Source: SFTJ01 sp051871555
GTDB taxonomy: Bacteria > Bacteroidota > Bacteroidia > Bacteroidales > Muribaculaceae
Assembly: GCA_051871555.1 (NCBI GenBank)
Contig: JBJECZ010000100.1
Coordinates: 1 to 29,647 of the forward strand
Direction of reading: 5' to 3'
Length of the DNA stretch: 29,647 nt
In this document: one piece after another, positions 8,517 to 16,445 of the stretch
How positions within the stretch are numbered: position 1 is the stretch's first letter
Layout of the letters: every line of letters begins with the position of its first letter
Program-made: the position numbers and the translations under genes
Notes under the pieces: model-generated
The model's database searches: none
Seen by the model: the letters and a program-made list of their open reading frames with translations, nothing else
What the model was told of the DNA's origin: nothing

Positions 8517-9137
8517 ATGATTGATTCTTTTGTGACATATTCGGGACAAGAGGCGCTTGCAGCCACATTGGCGGCGTTGCGTTCGTCGGAAATGATTGAC
8601 GAATGCTTTGTGCTGAATATGGGCGATGCCGAAGTTGCAGTTGATGGGTGCAAGACGCTGGCTGTGGATGCGCTTACGTCGACGGCTGCCATCAAAGCCA
8701 TTGCCGAGGCTTCGCAAAGCAAGTATACACTCATTTACAGCAATGGCGACGTGCTGAAGCTGGGGCTGCATGCCTTGAAGCGTATGGTGCAGATTGCCGG
8801 CGACAGTGATGCTGTGATGTGCTACGCCGACCGCTATCAGGTGCGCAAAGGCGAGGTTGTAAAAGCCCCGGTGATTGATTATCAGCAGGGCAGCCTTCGC
8901 GATGAATTTGAGTTTGGGTCGGTGGCACTGATAAGAACTTCGGCGCTCAAGCAAGCTGCCCGCGAAATGACCGGCAACTATCGCCATGCCGGATTCTATG
9001 ATTTGCGTCTGCGCCTTAGCGAAATGGGTGAGTTGGTGCATATCAATGAATATCTTTACAGTGAGATTGCCATGGATTTGCGCACCAGCGGCGAGGCAAT
9101 ATTCGACTATCAAAACCCCGACAATCGCGGCAAGTAG
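8517..9137 (+). CDS. N-terminal glycosyltransferase-like fragment (before amber stop)
   Basis: This 206-residue piece is a GT-A-like domain that matches residues 1-215 or so of the intact paralogue at 10021. It has the overall pattern of a family-2 enzyme, with a hydrophobic strand, an Ala/Leu-rich helix, and the blocks GSLRDEFEFGSV and GFYDLRLRL. The expected DxD nucleotide-sugar site is replaced by YSNGD, so this domain may be structural rather than catalytic. It starts 15 bases after the amidase stop codon. There is no signal peptide or membrane helix. Confidence 0.55.
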   Translation: MIDSFVTYSGQEALAATLAALRSSEMIDECFVLNMGDAEVAVDGCKTLAVDALTSTAAIKAIAEASQSKYTLIYSNGDVLKLGLHALKRMVQIAGDSDAVMCYADRYQVRKGEVVKAPVIDYQQGSLRDEFEFGSVALIRTSALKQAAREMTGNYRHAGFYDLRLRLSEMGELVHINEYLYSEIAMDLRTSGEAIFDYQNPDNRGK

Positions 9138-9143
9138 CTGGAA

Positions 9144-9977
9144 ATGGAGGCTGTGGTGACCGACTACCTGAAGCGTGTGGGCGCTTATCTTGAACCGGGA
9201 AGCTATGAGGCACTCGACCTCAAGCAAGGCGATTTTGCCGTGGAATGTACGGTGGTGATTCCGGTGCTCAACCGTGTGAGAGTGATTCGCGACGCCATTA
9301 AATCGGTGCTCAAGCAAAAAGCCGATTTCAAATATAATTTAATTATTGTCGACAACCATTCGACCGACGGCACCACCGAAGCTATCGACGAATTTGCTGG
9401 TGACGAACGTGTGGTGCACATTATTCCTGAGCGCACCGACCTCGGTATTGGCGGTTGCTGGAACCTTGGAGTTGACGATCCACGTTGCGGACGCTTTGTG
9501 ATTGGGCTCGACAGCGACGACGTTTACAAGACCGAGCATGTGCTCACGACAATGGTTGCAGAGTTCTATCGCTCGAATAGCACAATGGTGGTGGGCGGCT
9601 ATGAGATTACTGACTTCAACATGAACGTGTTGCCGCCGGGCGAGATTTTGCATAAAGAGTGGACCGACGACAACGGGCGTAACAACTTGCTGCGAGTGAA
9701 CGGAATAGGTGGGCCGAGAGCATTCTTCACCCCGGTGTACAGGTCGTTATACCTGCCAAACACCTGCTACGGCGAGGATTATGCCATGGGGCTGTATGTG
9801 TCGCGCCGCTATCGTGTTGGTCGCGTGTGGGAGGTGATGACTTGCGCCCGACGTTGGGAGGATAACACCGATGCCGACCTCGACGTGTTTAAGATGAATG
9901 CAAACAATGTCTATAAGGACCGCATTCGCACGTGGGAACTGCAGGCTCGAATTGCCTACAACAAACAAAAGAAATAG
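9144..9977 (+). CDS. Catalytic family-2 glycosyltransferase domain (after amber stop)
   Basis: This 277-residue piece contains a complete GT2 core: TVVIPVLNRV, the DNHSTDGTTEAI segment, the DxD-type site GLDSDDVY, and the acidic pair in YGEDYAMG that usually supplies the catalytic base. An ATG lies two codons after the amber codon and could allow restart, so the catalytic half might still be made. It is soluble, with no membrane anchor. Donor and acceptor are unknown; the neighbourhood suggests an amino-sugar or muropeptide-related acceptor, which is inference only. It may in reality be the second half of a single 486-residue protein. Confidence 0.6.
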   Translation: MEAVVTDYLKRVGAYLEPGSYEALDLKQGDFAVECTVVIPVLNRVRVIRDAIKSVLKQKADFKYNLIIVDNHSTDGTTEAIDEFAGDERVVHIIPERTDLGIGGCWNLGVDDPRCGRFVIGLDSDDVYKTEHVLTTMVAEFYRSNSTMVVGGYEITDFNMNVLPPGEILHKEWTDDNGRNNLLRVNGIGGPRAFFTPVYRSLYLPNTCYGEDYAMGLYVSRRYRVGRVWEVMTCARRWEDNTDADLDVFKMNANNVYKDRIRTWELQARIAYNKQKK

Positions 9978-10020
9978 AAAAGGAAACCAATATATAAACT
10001 AAAAAACAAAAAACCAGATT

Positions 10021-11499
10021 ATGGCTAAAACAATCAATTGCTTTATTCCATTTGCCGACGAAAACCAAGTTTCGGCTACCGTTGCCGAACTTAAGGCTAA
10101 TGCTCTTGTAAACAAGATTTATTTGCTTCAGCTTGAAGGCGCCGAAGGTGGCGTTGAAGGCTGCGAGGTGATTAAAATCGACGGCTTGACATCGTCAAAG
10201 ACTATGAAAGCCATTGCCGAAAAGGCTGACAGCGACTTTGTGCTCTATTATCAGAAATACGATAACTTGAAGTTCGGACCATTTGCGCTCGACCGTATGG
10301 TGAAGATTGCAAGCGACACCTTGAGCGGTATGGTGTATGCCGACCACTATAATGGCGACCATTACAGCGAAGAAGGTCTGCCTACAAGCACCAAGGCTCC
10401 GGTGATTGACTATCAATTCGGCAGCCTCCGCGACGATTTCGATTTCGGTTCGGTGCTTCTGTTCTGCTCGCATTGCTATAAGAAGGCAGTTGCTGCAATG
10501 AAAGCCGACTATAAGTTTGCCGGTCTCTACGACCTGCGTCTGAAGCTGTCGCAATTTGTTTCGATCACTCACATCAACGAATTCCTTTATAGCGACATCG
10601 AACTCGACACTCGCAAGAGCGGCGAAAAGATGTTCGACTATGTCGACCCACGCAACCGTGGCCGTCAGATTGAAATGGAACAGGCTTGCACCGAGCACCT
10701 CAAGGAAATTGGTGGATATCTGGAACCTAAATTCAAGCACATCGAGTTCAGCGAAGATAACTTCCCTGTTGAGGCCACAGTGGTGATTCCGGTTCGCACA
10801 CGCGAGCGCACTATTGCCGACGCCATCGAAAGTGCATTGATGCAGAAGTGCGATTTCAAGTTCAACATCATTGTGGTTGACAACTGCTCGACCGACCGCA
10901 CTACCGAAATTATCAAGGAACGTTTCGGCAACAATCCTCAAGTGATTCACATGATTGTTGGCGACATTGGCGTGGGCGCATGCTGGAACCTTGCCGCTCA
11001 TCACGAGCAAGCCGGTAAATTCTGCGTTCAGCTCGACAGCGACGACGTATATGAGGACGAAAACACCCTCAGCACTATGGTGAATGCGTTCTACGAACAA
11101 AACTGCGCTATGGTGGTGGGTTCTTACACCCTCACCGACATCAACCGCAACATCTTGCCTCCGGGTTTAGTTGACCACCGCGAATGGACTCCGGAAAATG
11201 GCCGCAACAATGCTTTGCGCATCAACGGCCTCGGTGCCCCGCGCGCTTTCTACACTCCGGTGCTCCGCGAAGTTAAGTTGCCTGCAGTGAACTACGGCGA
11301 GGACTATGCATTGGGCCTCAACATGAGTCGCATCTATCAGATTGGTCGTGTGTTCAAATCGGTGTATCTGTGCCGCCGTTGGGACGACAACAGCGACGCT
11401 GCCCTCGATGTGGAAAAGATGAACCGCAACAACACCTACAAGGACCGCATCCGCACTTGGGAATTGCAGGCTCGCATTGCCATGAACAAGGCAAAATAA
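10021..11499 (+). CDS. Soluble two-domain family-2 glycosyltransferase
   Basis: This 492-residue protein is the intact paralogue of the interrupted gene just upstream. Residues 1 to about 240 form a degenerate GT-A-like domain in which the DxD position reads YYQKYD. From residue 251 (EATVVIPV) a normal GT2 domain follows, with DNCSTDRTTEI, the metal/nucleotide site D339-S-D341-D342, and the acidic pair E427-D428 in NYGEDYALG. It ends with a conserved RRWDDNSD and KDRIRTWELQAR block shared with the paralogue. No signal peptide or membrane helix is visible, so it should be cytoplasmic, unlike most cell-surface polysaccharide transferases. It is 43 bases from the upstream gene and 45 bases from the DUF4922 gene. 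The substrate is unknown. Confidence 0.8.
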   Translation: MAKTINCFIPFADENQVSATVAELKANALVNKIYLLQLEGAEGGVEGCEVIKIDGLTSSKTMKAIAEKADSDFVLYYQKYDNLKFGPFALDRMVKIASDTLSGMVYADHYNGDHYSEEGLPTSTKAPVIDYQFGSLRDDFDFGSVLLFCSHCYKKAVAAMKADYKFAGLYDLRLKLSQFVSITHINEFLYSDIELDTRKSGEKMFDYVDPRNRGRQIEMEQACTEHLKEIGGYLEPKFKHIEFSEDNFPVEATVVIPVRTRERTIADAIESALMQKCDFKFNIIVVDNCSTDRTTEIIKERFGNNPQVIHMIVGDIGVGACWNLAAHHEQAGKFCVQLDSDDVYEDENTLSTMVNAFYEQNCAMVVGSYTLTDINRNILPPGLVDHREWTPENGRNNALRINGLGAPRAFYTPVLREVKLPAVNYGEDYALGLNMSRIYQIGRVFKSVYLCRRWDDNSDAALDVEKMNRNNTYKDRIRTWELQARIAMNKAK

Positions 11500-11544
11500 T
11501 AATTTAATAGGCAATAATTAAAGTTTTTTTCATAGAATCGAATT

Positions 11545-12477
11545 ATGCGATTAAGCAGGGTTGAAGTTGATGAATTTTTCACCGCTCAGTTGGCTGAGTG
11601 GCAAGCGGCTGCCGACAGTTTCGCTGCCCTCAATCAGGTGAAAATGAAGACTGTGAAAGTGGGCGATGCCACCTTCAAGGCTCAATTCAACCCTGCTCGC
11701 ATTCGTTCGAGTGCAGCAAAGGTGGATGCGGCATCGCTCAAGGCACGCAAATGTTTCTTATGCGACGAAAATCGTCCCGTAGAGCAGCGCAGCCTGGCGT
11801 GGGACGAGAAATACAAGATTCTTGTGAATCCCTATCCGATATTCCCAAAGCACCTCACAGTGCCCAGTTGCCTCCATACGCCGCAATCGATTGACGGCAG
11901 AATTGCTCACATGATGGAGCTGGCACAGGCGCTTGAGGATTACGAGGTGTTTTACAACGGACCGCGATGCGGAGCTTCGGCGCCCGACCACATGCATTTC
12001 CAGGCTGGCAACAAGGGTTTTATGCCATGGCTCGACGACCTGAAGCATGCCAATGTGGAACCGGTGTGCAGCATGCCGGGAGCAGCGATGAGCATTGTCG
12101 ACGGACTGGCGCGTGCAGCAGTGATTATCAAAGCAACGAGCATCGAAGCCGGTGCGGCGTTGTTTGAGCGGTTGCTGGAGTGCTTGCCGGTGCCCGAAGG
12201 CGACGTGGAGCCGATGATGAACATCCTTTGCAGCTATTGCGATGGTGAGTGGACCGTCAATGTGTTTCCGCGCAAGAAGCATAGGCCGTCGTGCTATGGC
12301 ACCGACGGCGACGGCAGCATCCTCATTTCGCCGGCATCGGTGGATATGGGAGGCGTGTTGGCACTGCCGCTCGAGAAAGATTTTGTGAAAATTAACGAGA
12401 AAGACATAGTTGCCATTCTCAACGAGCTTTGTTATTCGGCGGGCGAGATTGGCAGCATGCTAAAGAATTTGAAGTAA
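11545..12477 (+). CDS. DUF4922 protein, GalT/HIT-type nucleotidyltransferase or NDP-sugar phosphorylase
   Basis: This 310-residue protein has features of the GalT branch of the HIT superfamily. It carries a C70-FL-C73 pair like the zinc knuckle of galactose-1-phosphate uridylyltransferase, NPYPIFPKHLTVP, and the active-site motif H149-M-H151-F-Q153 preceded by GASAPD. The middle His of this motif is the covalent nucleotidyl carrier in the family. The HMHFQA form resembles plant VTC2 GDP-sugar phosphorylases more than classical HPHGQ GalT. The C-terminal half has the FPRKKHRPS and SPASVDMGG blocks. The likely reaction is transfer or phosphorolysis of a nucleoside diphosphate sugar in the cytoplasm. 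Placement between glycosyltransferases and SpoIID/AmpG points to amino-sugar salvage, which is inference. The family has no assigned role that I know of. Confidence 0.72.
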   Translation: MRLSRVEVDEFFTAQLAEWQAAADSFAALNQVKMKTVKVGDATFKAQFNPARIRSSAAKVDAASLKARKCFLCDENRPVEQRSLAWDEKYKILVNPYPIFPKHLTVPSCLHTPQSIDGRIAHMMELAQALEDYEVFYNGPRCGASAPDHMHFQAGNKGFMPWLDDLKHANVEPVCSMPGAAMSIVDGLARAAVIIKATSIEAGAALFERLLECLPVPEGDVEPMMNILCSYCDGEWTVNVFPRKKHRPSCYGTDGDGSILISPASVDMGGVLALPLEKDFVKINEKDIVAILNELCYSAGEIGSMLKNLK

Positions 12478-12503
12478 ATCTTAAAACTAAACATATAACA
12501 TTT

Positions 12504-13823
12504 ATGGGAACTATTCCTCAAGTGAAAGTAGGCATTATGAACGAGCCAAGCGTCGAGTTTGTGCTGAATGGCAGCTATAAGGTGCAAGGAGAGGTGCGTA
12601 CTGGTACACAACGAGCTGAATGTGTCGACGGCAAGGTGATGTGGAATGGCAACAGCTACGAGGAGTTGCTGTTTGAGCCAATCGACGAAGCCACCGGGTC
12701 GTTTACGCTAATAGGAGTTACAATAGGAGTTAATTTCCACTGGGAGCGCAAGGAGAACCAATCGTTTCGCGGTGCATTGAAGCTGATTGTTGAGCATGGA
12801 AAGCTCACTACAGTGAACATACTTTCGGTTGAGGATTATTTGCTCAGCGTGATTTCGTCGGAGATGAGCGCAACGGCTTCGCTCGAGTTGCTCAAGGCAC
12901 ATGCGGTGATTTCACGCAGTTGGCTCTTGGCGCAAATCGACAAGAACAAGAAACTTGCTCAATCGAGCGAGACATATTCGGCAATTGAACAGACCGACGA
13001 CGAATACATTCGTTGGTATGACCGCGAAGACCATGTGAACTTCGACGTGTGTGCCGACGACCATTGCCAGCGCTATCAAGGCATCACTCGCGAATCGACG
13101 CCAACGGTGCGCAAAGCCATTGAGGCAACTCACGGCAAAGTGCTCACCTACGACGGCGAGCTGTGCGATGCCCGATTCTCGAAGTGCTGCGGTGGCGTTT
13201 ACGAGGAGTTTGAGAACTGCTGGGAACCAAAGCATTACGATTATTTGGTGGCTAAACGCGACGGCGAGGACGAAAACGATTTCCCCGACCTGACCAAGGA
13301 AGCCAATGCCGAGGAGTGGATTCTCACCAAGCCAAAGGCATTCTGCAACACCACCGATGCCAAGATTCTTTCGCAGGTGCTTAACAACTACGACCAAGAA
13401 ACGCAAGATTTCTATCGCTGGACGGTGGAATACACTCAGCAGGAGCTTGCCGAACTGGTTAAGAACCGTTCGGGCGTTGATTACGGTCGCATACGCGACC
13501 TGCAACCGGTGGCTCGTGGCACCAGCGGCAGGTTGTATAAGCTTAAGATTGTTGGCGAGAAACTCACTCGCGTGATTGGCAAAGAACTTGAAATACGCCG
13601 CACGCTGTCGCCATCGCACCTCTATAGCTCGGCATTCATTGTTGAGCGCCACGACGTTGACGCCGAAGGCTATCCCGCAAAGTTCGTGCTTCGTGGTGCC
13701 GGTTGGGGTCATGGCGTGGGCTTATGCCAGATTGGTGCTGCCGTAATGGGCGAGCAAGGCTACGACTATAAAGAGATTCTGTTACACTATTTTATTAACG
13801 CACAAATAACTACATTATATTAA
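12504..13823 (+). CDS. SpoIID/LytB-domain protein without visible signal peptide
   Basis: This 439-residue protein carries the SpoIID domain of peptidoglycan lytic transglycosylases. The predicted catalytic Glu is E120 in ISSEMSATASLELLKAHAV. Cysteines at 183, 188, 221, 228 and 229 fall where SpoIID proteins hold zinc-binding Cys, and the C-terminal GWGHGVGLCQIGA motif (H403) is complete. I chose ATG 12504 because earlier in-frame codons overlap the DUF4922 gene. Neither start gives a hydrophobic N-terminus: the protein begins MGTIPQVKVGIMNE. Family members act on denuded glycan strands outside the cytoplasm, so a missing export signal is odd. It ends two bases before ampG, which implies tight co-expression. 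The start and the absence of a signal are fairly sure; the site of action is not. Confidence 0.8.
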   Translation: MGTIPQVKVGIMNEPSVEFVLNGSYKVQGEVRTGTQRAECVDGKVMWNGNSYEELLFEPIDEATGSFTLIGVTIGVNFHWERKENQSFRGALKLIVEHGKLTTVNILSVEDYLLSVISSEMSATASLELLKAHAVISRSWLLAQIDKNKKLAQSSETYSAIEQTDDEYIRWYDREDHVNFDVCADDHCQRYQGITRESTPTVRKAIEATHGKVLTYDGELCDARFSKCCGGVYEEFENCWEPKHYDYLVAKRDGEDENDFPDLTKEANAEEWILTKPKAFCNTTDAKILSQVLNNYDQETQDFYRWTVEYTQQELAELVKNRSGVDYGRIRDLQPVARGTSGRLYKLKIVGEKLTRVIGKELEIRRTLSPSHLYSSAFIVERHDVDAEGYPAKFVLRGAGWGHGVGLCQIGAAVMGEQGYDYKEILLHYFINAQITTLY

Positions 13824-13825
13824 TC

Positions 13826-15154
13826 ATGAGCGAAATTAAACAAAAGCAAAAAAATCCTTGGTGGTGGGTGCCTACGCTGTATTTTGCCGAAGGCGTGCCA
13901 TATTTTGTTGTAAATAACATTTCGGTGATGATGTTCACCAAAATGGGAGTTGCTAACGGCGATATGTCGTTCTTTACCACGTTGTTATATTTCCCATGGT
14001 TTTTGAAAGGCTTGTGGGGTCCGGTGGTTGATGTGGTTAAAACCAAGCGTTGGTGGATTGTGAGCATGCAAGTGCTCATCACGGCATTGATGGTGCTGCT
14101 CACCGTTACGTTGCCAAAACCCGATGTTTCAACAATTTCAGCCGGCACTACACCAATAAGCATGTTCACCCTCACCCTGATATTATTCATCATTGCGGCA
14201 TTTGCATCGGCAACCCACGACATCGCCGCCGATGGCTACTATATGCTTGCACACAGCCCGAGCAGTCAGGCTGCGTTCATTGGCGTTCGCAGCACGTTCT
14301 ATCGCATTGCATCGGTGTTCGGGCAAGGCGTGCTTGTGGCGATTGCCGGATTGATTGAAGCCGGAAAGTTTGAAAACATAGCCATGTCGTGGCGCATTAC
14401 TCTCGGCGTGAGTGCAGTTGTTTTCTTCCTGATTACACTCTATCACATTTATGTGTTGCCACATTCGGCTGACGACAAACCTCGCATTGGCGAAGGTGCA
14501 TCGGCATCGTCGGGATTGACTGAATTCATCAGTTCGTTTGCTTCGTTTATCAAGAAGCCGGGCTTTTTGCTGGCAGTGGCATTCATGCTGCTTTATCGTT
14601 TGCCCGAAGGCTTTCTGATTAAGCTTTGCATGCCATTCCTTGTTCACAGCACCGAGGAAGGCGGGCTTGGCTTGTCGACCGAGGTTGTAGGCTTCGTTTA
14701 CGGCACATGCGGCGTGGTGGCGTTGCTTGGCGGTGGCATCATTGGCGGCATCTTTGCCTCGAAGATGGGCTTGAAGAAATCGTTGTGGTGGATGGCAGCC
14801 GGCATGACATTGCCTTGCTTGACATTCGTTTATCTTGCAGTGGCACAACCAACCAATTTGGCAATCATCACCATTGCATTGTGCATCGAGCAGTTTGGCT
14901 ATGGCTTTGGTTTTACGGCCTATATGCTTTATATGATGTATTTCTCCGAGGGCGAGTTCAAGACATCGCACTATGCCATCTGCACTGCATTCATGGCACT
15001 GAGCATGATGCTTCCGGGCTTTGTGGCTGGCTACATACAAGAAGCAATCGGCTATGTTAACTTCTTCTGGATGGTGATGGCGTGCTGCATTGCCACATTG
15101 GTGGTTACATTCTTGGTTGACCGTAAGATTGACCCGGAATACGGCAGAAAATAA
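13826..15154 (+). CDS. ampG: AmpG-like muropeptide permease (MFS)
   Basis: This 442-residue multi-spanning protein has the AmpG-type N-terminus: PTLYFAEGVPY, a MFTKMG block, then PWFLKGLWGPVVD ahead of KRWW. Most of its length is hydrophobic, consistent with about 12 membrane helices. AmpG permeases carry GlcNAc-anhydroMurNAc and its peptides across the inner membrane for recycling. The gene starts two bases after the SpoIID gene and lies 20 bases before namZ. Its position between a glycan-cutting enzyme and a muramidase supports muropeptide import. The exact cargo (anhydro-muropeptide, disaccharide or free sugar) cannot be told from sequence. Confidence 0.82.
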   Translation: MSEIKQKQKNPWWWVPTLYFAEGVPYFVVNNISVMMFTKMGVANGDMSFFTTLLYFPWFLKGLWGPVVDVVKTKRWWIVSMQVLITALMVLLTVTLPKPDVSTISAGTTPISMFTLTLILFIIAAFASATHDIAADGYYMLAHSPSSQAAFIGVRSTFYRIASVFGQGVLVAIAGLIEAGKFENIAMSWRITLGVSAVVFFLITLYHIYVLPHSADDKPRIGEGASASSGLTEFISSFASFIKKPGFLLAVAFMLLYRLPEGFLIKLCMPFLVHSTEEGGLGLSTEVVGFVYGTCGVVALLGGGIIGGIFASKMGLKKSLWWMAAGMTLPCLTFVYLAVAQPTNLAIITIALCIEQFGYGFGFTAYMLYMMYFSEGEFKTSHYAICTAFMALSMMLPGFVAGYIQEAIGYVNFFWMVMACCIATLVVTFLVDRKIDPEYGRK

Positions 15155-15174
15155 TAATTTGAATATTGAGTTAT

Positions 15175-16404
15175 ATGAAAAAATATTTTTTGGTAATTGC
15201 TGCCGCACTGATGGCGTTGACTGCCAGTGCACAAGTGAAGCCAGGCATAGAGGTGCTTCGCGAAGGAGGCTTTGCTCAGCTTAAAGGCAAACGTGTGGGG
15301 CTGCTCACTAATCCCACCGGTGTTGACAACAATTTGAAGTCGACCGTCGACATTCTGCACGAGGCAGAAGGCGTTGAATTGGTGGCATTGTTCGGTCCGG
15401 AGCATGGTGTGCGCGGCGATGTGCATGCCGGCGACAAGGTGGACAACTCCATCGACCCCGCCACCGGCGTGAAGGTGTATTCGCTTTACGGTAAGAGCCA
15501 TAAGCCCACTGCCAAGATGCTGAAGGACATCGACGTGCTCATCTACGATATTCAGGACAACGGCTGTCGTTCCTACACATTCATCAGCTCGATGGGCGTG
15601 TGCATGGAGGCATGTGCCGAAAACGGTAAGGAGTTTATGGTGCTCGACCGTCCCAATCCGCTTGGCGGAAACAAGGTGGAAGGTTGCCTGGTGGAGGACG
15701 GCTTCTACTCGTTCGTGAGCAAATACAAGATACCTTATCTCTACGGTTTGACTCCAGGCGAACTGGCTCTTTACCTTAATAACGAGGGACTGCTGAAAGA
15801 TGGCGAGAAGTGCCAGTTGACGGTGATACCGATGCAAGGCTGGCATCGCTACATGATGTTCGAACAAACCGGCATGCCATGGATTTTGCCTTCGCCGCAT
15901 GTTCCGCAGGCAGCCCATTCAGCCTATTATGCTGCAACGGGCATCATCGGCGAAACACCGTATGTCAACATTGGTGTGGGCTACACTTTGCCATTCCAGT
16001 TGTTCTGTCAAGAATGGATTGATGCCCAAAAGTTCACCAAGGCGATGAACGACCTGCATCTGAAAGGCGTGATATTCCGACCGATATACGTTAAGCCATT
16101 CTATGGAGCAAATATAGACACTAACATACAGGGTGTGCAGGTGTATATCACCGACGTGGTCGACTGCGACCTCACGCTCATTCAGTTCTATGCAATTGAG
16201 GTGCTTGCAAAGATGTATCCCGAGCATTTGGCGTTCGACAAGCAGTTTGAAAAACGCTTCAACATGTTCGACAAAGTGTGCGGTACCGACAAGATTCGCA
16301 AAATGATGTCGAAAAACTATAAGGTTGCCGACATCATCGACTATTGGAACAAGGATGCCGATGCATTCCGCCTGCAGTCGAGCAAATATTATTTGTACAG
16401 ATAA
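15175..16404 (+). CDS. namZ: Exo-beta-N-acetylmuramidase NamZ (DUF1343)
   Basis: This 409-residue exported protein has a signal peptide beginning MKKYFLVIAAALMAL, likely cut at ASA-Q. I chose ATG 15175 over an in-frame TTG at 15166. The DUF1343 hallmarks are present: RVGLLTNPTGVD near the N-terminus, LFGPEHGVRGDV with E76 in the conserved GPEHG, then DVLIYDIQDNGCRSYTFI and LDRPNPLGG. The length is close to Bacillus subtilis NamZ (YbbC). NamZ removes single MurNAc residues from the non-reducing end of peptidoglycan fragments, supplying MurNAc to the transporter and kinase encoded downstream. In a Gram-negative it should work in the periplasm. Confidence 0.85.
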   Translation: MKKYFLVIAAALMALTASAQVKPGIEVLREGGFAQLKGKRVGLLTNPTGVDNNLKSTVDILHEAEGVELVALFGPEHGVRGDVHAGDKVDNSIDPATGVKVYSLYGKSHKPTAKMLKDIDVLIYDIQDNGCRSYTFISSMGVCMEACAENGKEFMVLDRPNPLGGNKVEGCLVEDGFYSFVSKYKIPYLYGLTPGELALYLNNEGLLKDGEKCQLTVIPMQGWHRYMMFEQTGMPWILPSPHVPQAAHSAYYAATGIIGETPYVNIGVGYTLPFQLFCQEWIDAQKFTKAMNDLHLKGVIFRPIYVKPFYGANIDTNIQGVQVYITDVVDCDLTLIQFYAIEVLAKMYPEHLAFDKQFEKRFNMFDKVCGTDKIRKMMSKNYKVADIIDYWNKDADAFRLQSSKYYLYR

Positions 16405-16445
16405 AAAACGATTTTTTTTGATTTCGGGAGTTAGGAAAATGCGTT

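Larger units (their letters stand above)
8517..9977 (+). pseudogene. Two-domain family-2 glycosyltransferase interrupted by an in-frame amber codon
   Basis: Bases 8517-9977 form one reading frame broken only by TAG at 9135-9137. The intact neighbour at 10021 aligns across the break: its NRGRQIEMEQ segment corresponds to NRGK-stop-LEMEA here, so the amber codon sits exactly where the neighbour has Gln (CAG). One C-to-T change explains it. There is no frameshift and no other decay, and the conserved features downstream are intact. This points to a very recent nonsense mutation, a sequencing or assembly error, or a gene still expressed as two pieces. TAG ends other genes in this window (970-972, 24068-24070), which argues against a general recoding. 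Confidence 0.7.

Noticed and set aside
9135..9137. Amber codon as evidence for a recoded genetic code or pyrrolysine use
   Set aside because: TAG ends the TlpA-like gene (970-972) and the DoxX gene (24068-24070), and no insertion machinery is visible. A point mutation or sequencing error is simpler.
12429..12503. Earlier TTG start for the SpoIID gene
   Set aside because: It overlaps the end of the DUF4922 gene, uses a rare start codon, and adds no signal peptide.
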